Source: Theocolax elegans (lineage: Eukaryota; Arthropoda; Insecta; Hymenoptera; Cerocephalidae). Taken from it: a stretch of DNA of 64,000 nucleotides. Below are positions 51,490-64,000 of the stretch, piece after piece. The DNA is taken from the NCBI GenBank assembly GCA_026168455.1, contig CM047425.1, positions 24,072,648-24,136,647 on the forward strand. The letters are read 5' to 3'. The notes under the pieces were generated by a model. The model was not told the DNA's origin and ran no database searches. It saw nothing but the letters and a program-made list of their open reading frames with translations. The position numbers and the translations under genes were made by a program. Each line of letters begins with the position of its first letter. Position 1 is the first letter of the stretch.

Positions 51490-54400
51490 TTTGTACCGTT
51501 TTTCTTGTAAAAAAAACGCGTATGATATGTGCAATCAATGCACATCCGAAAAAAACTTTACTACAAAAATTATAGATGCCGAAAAGTGAGTAAAAATCAG
51601 CTAGGTACTTAATATACCTGGACCAAATATATCCTTACGAAATGTAAATATATAAAGACGCATCTGTACAGACAAATGGAATCAGGCTAGTCGATCTCAA
51701 TTCAGGCGAGAAATCATTACGCATTGAGCAACCAACAAATTCCACGCAATGTTAACAAATGCATCGTAAAAAACTTTACAGTTGCCGTGACAGAATAATT
51801 TCTTAATAATGTGGTTTTGATAATACTTGTAAAAGCATAAACAGCTTCGACAACTGTATATTTTGAAATGTAAATTTTCGGTACTTTTTAATATTATTAT
51901 TTTTAATATTATAAAAAAACCATTTGAGTGCTTTATGCACAAGAGCGAAACCGATACAAATAAGTAAAATAATATTAATTTCTTAATTTGCGACACATAC
52001 AACCTCTGAACTTAATTATTATAGTTTTTACTTTCCTCTACACGTCGTGTTTTTATAGATGAGAAAATCAATATTAGCTTTTTATGCGTTGGTGAATAAG
52101 TAATAAAAAATTATCACTAAGGGTAGTCAAACTTTTTATGTAAAAGTGATATTGTACGATATAAAAAAATGTTACATAACCTTGGCAAACGACTCTACTA
52201 CGTATTAATTGTAAAGAAACTTACGCGACATGTGCACTTAAAAAATAAATATAAAATGCAAAGAAAATAAACATATGTATATAAAAAATAAAAACAATTA
52301 ATTACTATTCCTAATATTTTTACAGTATTGTATAGATACCCATACACGTGATGTTATGAATCCATTTTTATATACGTATCAGTTAGAATTACTGTATAGT
52401 ATTTAATACACACGAAAATGGATCTAATTTAAATGACTATTGTTATTGCAACAAAATGCTCAGTTTTGATCTCTCACTCAAGCTTAGTTTTGTTCCAATA
52501 ACTGGAATACGAGGAGTACGCTATTAAACGTAAGCAATATAGCAGACTGACTTCAATATTTATATCGAGATTTACGTATTGATACGTTGAAAAAATTTTA
52601 ATCGTATCTTAATATATATATGAGCATTTTTGGCTAGTATATATTATAATTAAAAAATTATATTTCAACTTTACTTTTAAATCATTAAATCGTGTAAATT
52701 AAAACGTAAAAATAAACTATATAATTAATTAAACACTTATTTATTAAAATAAAATTAAAACATAGATTACGTGAGTAAAATTTGACTTAATATTATATTT
52801 AATTGTGTATACAAATAAATATTGGAACGTATAACGATATAATAACTCGCGAGGACTCGAAGATTTCGTAAAAAAATTTACTATCTGTTATAGCCACAAA
52901 ATTTAGTTAAAAAATTTATTTAGAGTTAAGTTACAATGCTCAAATAAAAATGTGGTGCACTAGGTATCTACTAAACCTAATCCGAGGATCTTCTTTTTTC
53001 TTAATGTTACTAGTAGAACGTTTAGGTCTCTACCCCTAAGCCACAAATAACTTTGTTCAGCTCGGAACATGTATTATATTTACCCATTCCTTTCTAAAGG
53101 TAAAAAGTAAATAAAATTGCATGTAAAAATATTTAGAAAAACTGAAATTAAAAATAAATTTGTAAATGTTACTTGTGATTAAATAATAATTCGTGTAAAT
53201 AAATAAATAAATAAATAAAGGTAACTACAATTGTAATTGTAACACAAAAACATAATTATTTAAAAATAAATTATGAAACAAGCCTAAAGAGTAATGCGAA
53301 TAACAATATTTTTATGTGAAATATAATAAACAATTCTCGAAGTGCCACTTCGTCATGTAAATAAAAGTATAAAACTTATTGATCTACAGGTACTACAAGC
53401 TCTAAAAACTTTAATTCTTTAGGTAACTTCCGATCTATTTGGTAACATATTTATAGTATTATAATTAATATAAGATAAGATGATTCAAATGTCATGAATA
53501 ATATCATCTGGAAATAACGAAATAGACAACTAAAACATTAGTTACTAACTCGTAAAATCGCTTTTTTTTCATATTTCCATGTAATTAAAAAAATAAACAA
53601 ATCCTCCTTACACGGAGAGAAAAATATTTTTCTTACTCTATCTGTTTTTTCTTTATTTGCTAAAGAGTATAATAATTTTTAATCAAATATTTTTCTTCGT
53701 CTGTATATTTACGCAAACAAGACTAGATCCAAGACTTTGAAGACCTTGTATACATTCTCTAAATAATATATCTGATGTTTAATATAGTAATATATGCAGT
53801 AATATATGCAGTAAAATTAAAATAATATACGGTGTAAAAACTATTATTATGAAGATGAAGAACCATTACAAACATATATTACTAAATTAACTACAAACAA
53901 GTATACAAGAATTTTCGGAAATTTTGATGAACTAACTATTTTAATTAATATACCACAAATTACTTGTAATAAAATTATAGATTATGCATTTACATCGAAG
54001 GTGTAACAAATGCTAAACGTTTTTTTAATAAATACTGAAATATAATATATAAATTATCTCCAATTGAAATTTATTTGTTTGAATATCACTTTTATAATAT
54101 ATCAAATTTTATTAGAATAGGTTGTAACCGCAATGATACTTCGAGATATTATGAATTTAGATCGTCCTTATATTTTCGACAGATTTTATGACCTGCTGAA
54201 GCAACGTTACAACCATTTTTAAGAAACGCTGTAAAATATTAACTGGTTGCACGTTCAACTTTTATACATTTGTACAACTTTCCCCGACAATGTTATATTT
54301 TTGAAAACATCGTTTTGGAATATCGTTTTACAAATGTCTAAAAATAGTTCAAAATACTAACTGTGGGCAATGATAAGGTATTGAAAATTTTGAATTGTAC

Positions 54401-54500
54401 AAATATTCTTTCTCTTATATTTTGTATGTATTTATATTTATATATTTATTAAAATGTTATTCGATTTTGGACTAATAGTACTCATGGAAATATTAATTCG
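51490..54500. other. AT-rich intergenic DNA
   Basis: A 101-codon minus-strand frame (51697-52002) has no ATG and looks AT-driven. Tandem copies of a 12-bp unit (AGTAATATATGC) lie near 53787. Otherwise nothing is recognised. Confidence 0.35.
53196..53219. repeat. (AAAT)n microsatellite
   Basis: Six tandem AAAT-type units. Confidence 0.7.
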
Positions 54501-54516
54501 ACTAGCGTAATTTTTA

Positions 54517-54801
54517 TTAACAATTTTGATACATTGCATTTTTCTTAATACTAAAGTACTCTAAAAAATGTGCTTTAATGTATTTTGCAATGTAGCAGAA
54601 TAAAAGTAGTGTTATGCACATTTTTCGATTGTACTTTCGTTTAGCGACGAAAAGGCGTGTCGTGAGTAGAGAATTTACGAGAATGATCCATAAATCACCA
54701 TTTGGCTTGCAAGCCAGATGTAGCGTATCTGCAAATTTAATTTTTTTTTTATTTAAAGATTGAAATAATTGATAACAATATTTAGCAACAAGAAACGCCA
54801 T
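54517..54801 (-). pseudogene. Possible reverse-transcriptase relic
   Basis: A minus-strand 94-codon frame contains ADTLHLACKPNGDLWIILVN. The LHL-x-x-KPNGD part recalls the start of the reverse-transcriptase domain of Ty3/gypsy-type retrotransposons, where a Lys-Pro/Lys-x-Gly-(Asp/Glu)-Trp-Arg motif is common. The rest is AT-rich and shows no catalytic YxDD. If real, it is a short decayed fragment; chance is a fair alternative. Confidence 0.2.
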
Positions 54802-54994
54802 ACATTTTTTAATCTAAAATATATTATCACAATTATTGCTTTCGAAAAAAATAATCTTGTATATTTCAGTATTTTTATGTATAATATCGAATATTAATTA
54901 AATATCAGATCTGTCATCTTAATTGTGTTCTAAATCCAACTCGCTATTAATTATACAAGTATGTGATTTATTGAAATGAATTTGTGAGAAAAAA

Positions 54995-55111
54995 ATGATG
55001 CTCGACGGGATGCGAATACACGTCGCCTGCAAGCTGCTTGCGATTGTATATCTTGCATTCATCTGCGTTTTGAATCAGTCATCTGTATATAAATTACTAT
55101 TCATAGGGTGA
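54995..55111 (+). CDS. Candidate first coding exon with signal peptide, product unknown
   Basis: ATG at 54995 (a second at 54998) opens MMLDGMRIHVACKLLAIVYL followed by AFICVLNQSS. The basic n-region and 13-residue hydrophobic core are typical of a secretory signal. The frame stops at 55109-55111 after 38 codons. A GT at 55085 could act as a donor, though it is weak. The block is GC-richer than its surroundings. It may be the start of a peptide precursor or another small secreted protein; downstream exons are not established. Confidence 0.3.
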   Translation: MMLDGMRIHVACKLLAIVYLAFICVLNQSSVYKLLFIG

Positions 55112-55739
55112 TAATAAGAGTGATTATTGCGACAATTATGTATAAATAAATAATAGATTATTTTAAATATTTATTTACTTTATAATACTATAATATGTCT
55201 TGAACCATACAGTGTGTAAGAAAAAGACGGTACTCCTCAAAAACTATCCATGATCGCATTTTCCAAGAAAATGTACCGTTATTATTCTGTCACTTTGTAT
55301 GTAAAAATTAATATATATTTTATATTAAATATACTAATGCGTATAAAATAAATGATTGGAATGGTGGGATGACCCCATGTTACACAACACTATAATAGCT
55401 TATTCATTCTATTTGGCTCTTATCCGAATCTACGGTTATTATACGTCGTTACTATTTTGAAATGATCGTGGAGACTTCGATTTGATTTCTTCAGTTGATG
55501 TTTCCATGTGAATCACCGTTATACTCCAGTTTTTAAATATATTAGTCTCTCGCGATATTTCTGCTGTTCAACCACACCTTGGACGATCAGCTGTTCGTGA
55601 TATATATATATATTTATGTATCTGTATATGTGCAATGCTGTGGTCTTGCACATGACTTCTAACACATCTAAGTTGCGCTTCTAAACTAATCCTCCCTATT
55701 ACTTTTGTATTAAACTGATATAAGTTTCATAGAATTATA

Positions 55740-56180
55740 TTAATCTTCGTTATCGACTAAGCGCCTCAGATCCAGATGGAAATCTTGATTTGGCAAGTCT
55801 CAACTATCTTTCAGACGCGTTCGCTCGGTACATGCATCGTTTTATGTATTTTTCCAGAGGTTGTAGGTCGTTGCGCGTGAACGCGGGGAACTCGGGGGCT
55901 TTGGGGTGTGTCTGCGGGATGATTAATTACAATTCACTCTGACGGAGGGTAAAGTAGGAATTATTTGTACATAGGTTTCGTCACTTGCCGGAGACCCGAC
56001 CGATCAACCTCTTTCTGACACACAAGGGATTCCATTTATATTACCTATGAAAAGGCGTGGACCGAGCGGAAAAACGTGAAGCCTGGGACGCAAACCGGAG
56101 GAAAGGACCGAGTCCCGCGAATCTCGTGCCCTAACCGTTGGGTTACCGTTCTCGATATGTGGTCAATCGATAGCAATTGT
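55740..56180. other. GC-rich block, possible exon and control DNA
   Basis: About 440 bp with raised GC. From a CCTCAG acceptor at 55769 one frame reads PDGNLDLASLNYLSDAFAR up to a GT at 55834, which looks protein-like, but the acceptor has a weak pyrimidine tract. The rest could be promoter or enhancer DNA. Confidence 0.22.
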
Positions 56181-56199
56181 CTAGTTTGAATTGGTCACT

Positions 56200-59000
56200 C
56201 GACCATTCTCATATATGCCCAATATACTCGATACACACAATTTTTTCTCTATATAAATATTTTCTTCTTAATGTTATCCTACACTTATTTATATAATAGT
56301 ATTGTTACGTATATAATTATGTGGGATAATATACAATGTAGAAATTTAGTTACATTTAAATATACATTTAAAATAGAAAATTTCGTATAGGTTTTTATAA
56401 AAAAAAAGATTATTAATTTTATTTCATCTAAAATTAATTATAATGATAATTATCAAACTTAAAAATAAATATATAAATATGAACATCCATGAATTATTAA
56501 TACATGGAACCAAAGTCCTTGTTTGATTTGTCGTATAATTTGGATTATTGGATCATTTATAAAAAGAAACATTTATTTCGCTTACAAAATTTGATTTTAA
56601 ATTACGTGATAAATACAATAAATCCATTTTAATATGAGCTTAATAAGTATACCTATAGACTCAAATAACTTGATTTATGTTTACAAGCCAAAATATAGCT
56701 CTAAATGAAGAAAATGTTTGTTTACTCTAATATCTGGAGGATAAAAATTGATACATTTTTTATCTATTTTTCACTCTTTCTATTAAAACCATATATTTAT
56801 TACCTAATAAGTAGAATATTATTTCTACTAAGATAGGCTTTTTAAAAAATGATCCATCGAATTCCGTTGCATTCTAAATAATACACTCTTAGTAGAAATC
56901 TGACGATAGATGTAACGTTTTTTAAACCAAAAAATGGACAACTGTCATAAAATATCAAACAAATGCCTTATTTATGTCAAAACTGGAGTTTTATTTATCC
57001 TTGAAATGTTAAATTTCTTAGTGTATTTATGATGTTCCTGTCTGATTGTCCGCTTCGCTACTACATCTATACCATGGTGCGAGTATTTTCCATGAAAAAT
57101 TGTACAAAGGTATATTCCTGCCCTCCTCAGTTTTATGATGACATAAATGCACTCGAATATACATAGGCTTTGATGTATAGGCTTTGACATTGTAGCCTGA
57201 AGGCTCGTATTGGACAATATAAAAAATAGTTGCAAATTCTTGCAAGGCTTAGAATATTCCCTAAGAATTTCTAATATAAAATAATTTACAATTACGACAT
57301 TACATATAAAATTATCGAAAATACATCGTTTTAAAAATATGTATTGCTATGAAAAATAATACTATCTATAATTTATAAGTTATAACATTCTATAATTTCA
57401 TTTATAACAATTAGTATAAATACGATAAATTTTAGGTTACGTATAAAGAATTAACTATATTGGAGTAATTTTGAAACGTTAAGAAATAATTCCTTTAGTT
57501 TTATATGAAAATAATGTTTATATTATTTTATTTTGAAAAAATATTATTGACCGCATATAGGTAAATATATATATTTAACTTTCACACCTGAAAATTGCTA
57601 ATATCCGTTGTAAGGGATGTACCTTGCTCGCATACTCCGAACATTTAAATACTATAATCAAAATAATTTATCCCACTTTTAAGAAAGTAAAAAAGTTTAC
57701 GATTAAAATATAATTTTAAAAACAAATTAAATAACTCTATTCGAGGTATTAAATTAAATTGTAAAATCGCTATGAAGAAATGAGACGATTGTAGAATCAT
57801 GTGTATAACTGACGTATAGGAAATATTCTTGTGAGAGGAAATTTGGGAGGCGTGCAATACCATAGCTTCCGTAAAGACCCATGAATGACTCGTCGACGTG
57901 AAAACGGAACTGCTATCATTATAGGCTATAAAGCTCGGAAAGGTGATGTGTATTGACCGAAGCTTATAAATTGCCATAGAGCTACGGCAATACCGACAAC
58001 CCAAAATTATCGATGGTACAATGTTATACGCTCACTCCAAGACCAAAAATTGGACGATTAAACTATTTAAGTTAAATTTGGATATTTTTCGGTTGTTTGA
58101 TAAATTGAAAAATTAAATCGGTCGACGGAATGGATCGAGAGGTAAACGTAAAGTGACAATAAAATTATTCAACATTCGATTTATTCAGATAATATTATCC
58201 TGTTCAATAATTCATAGCACCTCTTTATATTGTAAATGCACATTTATATCGGTACCTCTTTCGACACAGTTTAACATCCACGTATACATCGACGTCTAAA
58301 AGGAAGATGTGCGATAAAGTCGTATTGAAGATCAGAGCAGCAACTTCAAAGCGTTAGGTCAATATACAATACTCTGTTATGGGTGGGAAAAAGTAAAATG
58401 GGCGCGTATACCAATATGTTCTTGGTTATAATATAATATCAAATTAAAGGCGATGCTTACTATTTGCATGTTTGTCTACCTCTATAATGCAATTAAATAA
58501 GTTATCCTGCATCGAAAAATTGTAAATTACAATTTTTATATAGGCTCATATTAACGTTCATAATACATATTTGTATTGTTCAAAATTTGTATTAGTATGC
58601 AGCTCTGATTACCATATAGTTTCTCTTTTTTGTTTATCGAATAAAAAATTATATGTCTCTTTAATTTATTTATTTCTTAATCTAGGTCATAGCTTTTTAG
58701 TATTTTCCCCTGAACATACAAAATCTAATTTGATATAGTCTACAATGTTTAATTATTTTTACAAACCTATTATGTATAACTATCACAGTTAGAACAAAAT
58801 CCAGCACAAAGGTTCTATTGTATTCATGTAAGGTAACATTTTTAAAACTCTTTGATGATGCAATTTATTTTACTAATAAACTTTACAATTCTATTTAAAA
58901 AACGCTCTAAAAGAATCTATGTCGTAAAATTATCTTTTAGCTGATGATAATACTTATCTTTCACTCTGCATTGTTGATTTAAAAAATTAAAAGTATTATT
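56200..59000. other. AT-rich DNA, no gene supported
   Basis: Minus-strand frames at 56972-57245 and 57645-58004 are open for 72-119 codons but have no splice sites or start context. A short tandem duplication (ATAGGCTTTGATGT) occurs near 57160-57190. Confidence 0.3.
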
Positions 59001-59010
59001 TTTCAGTTTC

Positions 59011-59106
59011 TTGAGGGACGTAGCAGGGTTTTTTAGTTTAAATAAATAAATAAGGTAAAAATAGGTTTTTTATTTATTTAAATTAAAAAACCTACCTGAC
59101 CCTCAA
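59011..59106. mobile_element. Short palindromic element
   Basis: Inverted repeat arms of about 40 bp (59011-59053 and 59069-59106). The outer TTGAGGG/CCCTCAA ends and the inner AAATAAATAA/TTATTTATTT parts pair around a loop of about 15 bp. It looks like a small palindromic MITE. Confidence 0.6.
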
Positions 59107-60170
59107 GCTACTTGATTTTCCCAATTCTATGCTTCAACTCTACTCTGATGAGCCGTACTAGCACACAACGTTTTGACTATGTTGTGAAAACATTGTTTCG
59201 ATAAATTTTTAATGTTGTACAGTAGTTGTTACGATGCTGAAAGAGAGTGAATTATGTAGTTCGGATTATGAATAACGTATGATATTTACATCCAAAGGTT
59301 CGAGGTCTGATTGAAAAAACAACTTTTGTGCAACGATAAGATGTCACGTGATGAGAAAGGAAAATCTGAAATTGAATCGTTGCAAACAATATATAATAAG
59401 TACTAGCGTGTGTAATTTATATTGTCAATATGAGTTAGTTTGACATACAGACTTTGTTTGATATAATTAAACTGATGTATTAGTAATTAGATAATATCAA
59501 TCAGGCGTATTAGTAAATATTAGATTAATCAGTAAAACGTTTTTATAAACTTCTTTCTCTTCAATGCGACCATAGCATAGCCCTACCACTGGAAGAAATA
59601 GATTTTTTTATTTAAACAAAATTCTTGTTGAATATATAGTTCAAAAAGAAAATCTGGTTACTCTAATATAATTCCTTGATTTTAAAATATTGATGTTTTC
59701 TCGTTATACTTACTCATTTTTTACAAAAAGAATATTCCGTATGCTCATAGAAGAATCGCAGTGGAACGAGCATATTTTCATTTTGAGGCATATGTAACAA
59801 GAATTTCGCTTAAGGATGTTCAATGCTAACGTCAAAGTTAACAGAATTTAATGAAATTAAAACGTATTATTTGTAAGAGTGTCAGAAATGTCCATAAATT
59901 TTTTCAATATTTTTTACCGTGCAAATTTTGAAGATATACTACATAGAAGTTGGCTTTTTATACATATATAGGCTCTTGCGGAAACTCGGAAAAAAGATGC
60001 GATTGACTTTAGAATGCGATTGATGAAAAGTGTAGAAGAATCTCATAAAAAAAACTAGAGACATCACAAGTGAATATAAATAAAGCGATATGCAAAATTT
60101 GAACTTATATCACCACGCAAAAGTAGAAGAAGTTGATGAAAACATTAACAAAAAGTCAAGTTCGCTGGCC

Positions 60171-60219
60171 GTGCGGGAAGCTACGTGGAGAGGGGGGAGA
60201 CTCCCTTTCTTTCCCGCAC
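60171..60219. other. GC-rich hairpin
   Basis: GTGCGGGAA (60171-60179) pairs perfectly with TTCCCGCAC (60211-60219). Inside, AGAGGGGGG can pair with CCCTTTCT using wobble pairs. It stands alone in AT-rich DNA. It could be a structured RNA or a small element end; no transcript evidence is visible. Confidence 0.35.
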
Positions 60220-60718
60220 AGTAAGACACCATGAACTAAATAAAAAATATAGTGTTTCACTCATATAGTTGTTAAATAAAGTATAAAAACCACATTCATC
60301 ACATATTGGTATAGATGGATACTGATGCCTGGACGGATCTATATAATAAAATAAAAAATGTTGTTTTTGTTAAATATAAAGTAAACATACATTTGTTACA
60401 CAGGAAATATACGTACACACAGTGATAGCAGAGAAAACCGAATAATAGTCGAAGGTTGTAAAGCGACGCTTAAGTACCTCTGATTGTCGCAGAATATGTG
60501 TCGAATCGAATGCACATACTTATCGGCATAATAGATCGAGAGCGAGAGGGAGAGTGGCTGGGTACACAGTACAAAATAATGTTCTTCCGAAATCCACAGT
60601 GTCAACTAATCAATCTGAAGCCCAGTAAACTTTATTAGGCATTGTCCGTCGGAGTCGCACGCGCGTTTCTAATTACGCTGTCCCGTCACTGCTCGTGCGT
60701 GTAAATCGACGTCGAGAT

Positions 60719-60750
60719 AGATAGATATATATATGTATATATATATATAG
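60719..60750. repeat. (TA)n microsatellite
   Basis: Short TA repeat with a G interruption between two CpG-rich blocks. Confidence 0.6.
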
Positions 60751-60950
60751 ACATAAACGAGGCAATTGCTGATTAAAATGCCTGTGTCTATACACACAAA
60801 CGCTCGGGCTTTGTCATAATCATTCTCCTGTATAATGGAGGTGCGCGTAGGAAAGCGAATTGGTCACCGTGCGTCTTTTTGTTATCACCCACCTCTCCTC
60901 CGGCCGGACGGGTGAACCGACCAACTTTTGCAAAACCCGACACAATCAGG

Positions 60951-61047
60951 TATATAAGCATGCTCACGGCTCGACTCCACCATGTAATGTCAGCCGATTG
61001 TCAATCGACGCACGATCAAATATTACTATCGAGACATGGTCGTAAAG
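60951..61047 (+). CDS. Candidate promoter and first coding exon of a further secreted-protein gene
   Basis: TATATAAG at 60951-60958 follows about 170 bp of CpG-rich DNA. ATG GTC GTA AAG at 61036-61047 runs into GTTTGT, a tolerable donor, in phase 0. An exon of ATG plus three codons with a phase-0 end repeats the layout of the four firm genes here. No matching hydrophobic exon 2 was found to 64000, so the rest would lie beyond the window. If unspliced, the frame closes after 42 codons. Confidence 0.3.
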
Positions 61048-61159
61048 GTTTGTGCCTTTTTTTTCAAATCCTTCATTCGTACACTTCGATTACGCTTACT
61101 CTCTACAACATTTCACATCCGCTTTATACTGGACACTTTCTTTTTTGATAACACGGGGA

Positions 61160-64000
61160 GGTAAATAATTTTTTTGACAATAATCATCCTTTTTAAAGGG
61201 ATGTAGAAGTGACATTTTTACCGACCGAATCAATTGAGGCGAAAAAACTATTTTAATTAAATAAATATGGTAAAATATGAACAAACTAAGACATCGTTGC
61301 TCTTCGTTTCACTACTATCTCTCACTGTGCTACGTTTCATACTAAAATATCAATTCAAAAATTACATTGCAAAGAAATTCGTTTTTTAATTTTTTGTCAC
61401 ATATTTAATGCCATTTTTTAAAATTTTAATACGAAATTCAGCACAATGATAGATATAGTACTCAAATGAAAGGCATCCATGTCTTGGTTTCTACATAATT
61501 TTATGTCATTAATCAAAATAGTTTTTTCGGTTCTACTGACTCGGCCGATAACAATTTGACTTTTACATCCCGTTGACCAGTGCACTGTACACATTTTGTA
61601 TTTGCGTCGAAAAATTTTGTTGTATTATTTGTACAAGTGACTAGTGTGTAGATATGGTTTATTTCAAAATTTCATGTACCAAGGAAAATGTGTTAGAAAA
61701 ATTTGCCGCAATTCGAAATACCGGATACGGACGTTTTGACAGTTTGTCTCGTCGTTCATAAATTGTAATAAAAGTAAAACACAATTTCTTCGTAAGCCAA
61801 AACCCAATTTTCGATTTACAAATAATTTCCACCTTCGCGTAAGATTGACTGCTTCTCAACAGTTGAACAAATAATTGGTCAAGGTACATATTTTTGTTTT
61901 ATTAAAGCTCTAACACACTTGCTGCCTACTTAAAATCGATCGAGTGCTGTAAAGGGTTTCCTTAGTTACATTTACACATGTATTAAAATTAACGTATTCG
62001 GCGTAAACTTGAGAAAATCAGAAAAGATATTTTATAAATTGCGTTTGGGTTTCATGGGTATGGAATTTATGGGTTCAAGGGATTTTAGATGAGGTTTAAG
62101 GATTTGAAATCAACGGACAAGATTCATTGTGGAAAATTTCTATGATAAATGTCTTGACATAAATTACCTTTTAACCCACAATTTGATGCTAAATCAAATT
62201 GCGAAGACGAAATAATAATGTTTACAGCTACCGTTACCATAGCGTTTTCCACTTAAAGTGTTGACGAGTTAAAGTGTGAATATAAATATATTACATATGA
62301 GTTTAATGTAAATTAATGCAAACGTGATTTGCGCACCAAAGTCTATAAACCAACAGCAGTAATATAATCATCAATTTTGTTTTTAATAAATAATAAATTA
62401 TTTTACTCGGAAATGCTATGAGTTTTGGTAAATGCATTAAAATGCTGTAAATTTTACATTAATTTCGAAATTTTTATAATACACTATCGAATTAAGTAAA
62501 CAGTTTACAGATTTCATTATTTAAGCAGTAAAAATAAAAAATTAATATACCATATTATTTACTAAAGTGTTTGTGAATTTTTGGAGGGTTATAAATTTTT
62601 CGTATCAAAGGCATTAATTTGTTCATACGTTTAAGATGCAAAAATAACCTTTTACCCGGGAAAATAAAAATAAATGTTATGCCATATCCGTGATATTCGA
62701 AGTAAAATGCGTCTTTACGAACCAATAATAAAAAATCCATAATTTTCTTCTTTAGTGACAAAAATGTGTTCTTTTTCCACCGGGTTGTAAAATCACATTT
62801 TATGCCAAATTTTCGTTGAGCGATACTCCGAGAAAATGCATCTTTTGGATCAAAAACAATTTCACCTTTTTTTATTTCCACTTCTTTGGTAAAAAAATAC
62901 TATTTTCAACAGTGAGATTCTATGGAAAAGTTAAATTGCTACTTTAAATCAAATAAACTTCTTAAATTAAACCAACGGACGAGTTCAATACAAGAGTTCC
63001 AAACGTTATTTTTTTTTCTGTGCGATGTCTCAAAGAACATACTAAAATTCGTACTTTATGAAAATTTGTAAGACTTTTATGAAAAATTTCGTGGAGAATT
63101 TAGACATTTTATTCATTACTCGCAAGTTCGGTAATTTATACAGGTCTTCATGTTATACCGTTTTTCTCGACCTTTTCTATTTCCGTCTATAATTCACTAC
63201 CTTCGTTTTGAATAATATTTTACGTTTTATATATTTATACGCGTTATATCTATAAATTCACCAAATTAAGTATATTTTTATTTAAAGCAGGGAGTTTTGA
63301 ATTTCTAGTTTATTATAAGCGCGCATTTGATATAGGGGGATAAATCAAATAATCCGAGAAGCATAATTGTTTTTGTGTGCGATATTAAGGATTAGCGAAA
63401 TGCATAGAATTAACATTATAGGTTAGTGTAAACATTAGACTCGATGTTTTTGTAAAGCTAAATGTCATAATGTACAGTTGAGTTATGCGAAAATATAGTA
63501 CGGCAATAGTCAATAAATGTATCATGCGGTGTAGACGTTCATAACTTACGATCAGAGAAGTCGATTTGAATATGGTAGGCTGAAATTCAATTTTCGTAGT
63601 TGCTGTTTTGTCTATATGCTTACGATTTATTACTTCAATATTCGGCTGGAATATCTCTAATATATATATTCATATGTGCCGCATATACGAACCATTTTTA
63701 ATTATAATACTGAAATATAATTGACACACCTAATATTTGCTTTAAACTTTGCACAATAGTTTAAATATAGAGTTTTCTGATTAAATGTTTACAATTATCA
63801 AACAGGTAATTTATATCAGTTAAGCACAGACATAATAAAATAAGTAGAACTTTGTCAAATTAACCATTCGTATTTATATCGTATTTATTATGACAAATAG
63901 TTTAAGATGGGTCAACCGACTTATTATAAAAATAGATGAGTAAATAAGATAATGTAGGGAAGATATTTTGCATTTCAACGATTTTAAGAACAATGTGAGT
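61160..64000. other. AT-rich DNA, one long minus-strand frame
   Basis: A 108-codon minus-strand frame (62555-62881) begins at a GTG with no ATG nearby and encodes a basic Phe/Lys-rich sequence. Its length is about what chance allows in DNA this AT-rich, so it is noted but not called. Otherwise nothing is recognised. Confidence 0.3.

Noticed and set aside
51697..52002. 101-codon minus-strand frame with a hydrophobic start
   Set aside because: It begins at TTG with no ATG, is strongly AT-driven and has no promoter or donor.
62555..62881. 108-codon minus-strand frame
   Set aside because: No ATG start; its length is about what chance gives in 64 kb of AT-rich DNA, and no motif is seen.
63141..63220. 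Possible exon 2 (after TTTATACAG) for the ATG at 61036
   Set aside because: The frame reads VFMLYRFSRP.., with Arg residues breaking the hydrophobic core, so it is not a plausible signal peptide.

Overview
The window looks like an insect nuclear genome, most probably a hymenopteran such as a bee. It is very AT-rich with short CpG-rich islands around promoters, has dispersed (TA)n and (GA)n microsatellites, and its genes have tiny first coding exons and spliceosomal introns. No bacterial operons, tRNAs, rRNA operon or CRISPR are seen. These calls come from reading alone; no database search was possible.

Four multi-exon genes for secreted proteins are well supported. (1) Minus strand, 496-2457: a 596-residue Ser/Tyr/Gly-rich low-complexity protein. 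(2) Minus strand, 12022-12890: a 97-residue Ala/Tyr/Pro cuticular-type protein. (3) Plus strand, 27148-29762: a 605-residue Gln/Pro-rich secreted protein with a His7-Gln18 tract. (4) Plus strand, 40278-49881: a 138-residue His-rich cuticular protein with a Rebers-Riddiford (RR-2 type) chitin-binding domain, in four exons over 9.6 kb. All four share one layout: an ATG plus 2-4 codons, a phase-0 intron inside the signal peptide, then the rest. Each has a TATA-like element about 30-40 bp before a likely start site. Proteins 1 and 2 also share a dibasic K/R-N-K-R-G site just before the Tyr-rich mature part. Together they suggest genes for cuticle or another extracellular matrix.

A second, weaker layer is a set of short protein-like exons that a long-ORF search misses. 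Candidate terminal exons lie at 17759-17794 (minus), 22428-22524, 36135-36241 and 48633-48720. Candidate first exons lie at 6312, 30332, 31535 (minus), 54995 and 61036. There is also a pair of overlapping small ORFs at 51131-51464 and a Cys-rich small ORF at 45590-45775 (minus).

Repeats include a large foldback element (10779-11544) beside a 5S-rRNA-like element (10574-10665, minus), a degenerate TTAA-bounded MITE family with several copies (near 21.4, 27.3, 33.6, 37.1 and 43.3 kb), a 96-bp palindromic element (59011-59106), and several microsatellites. The remaining long AT-rich stretches show nothing that can be named.
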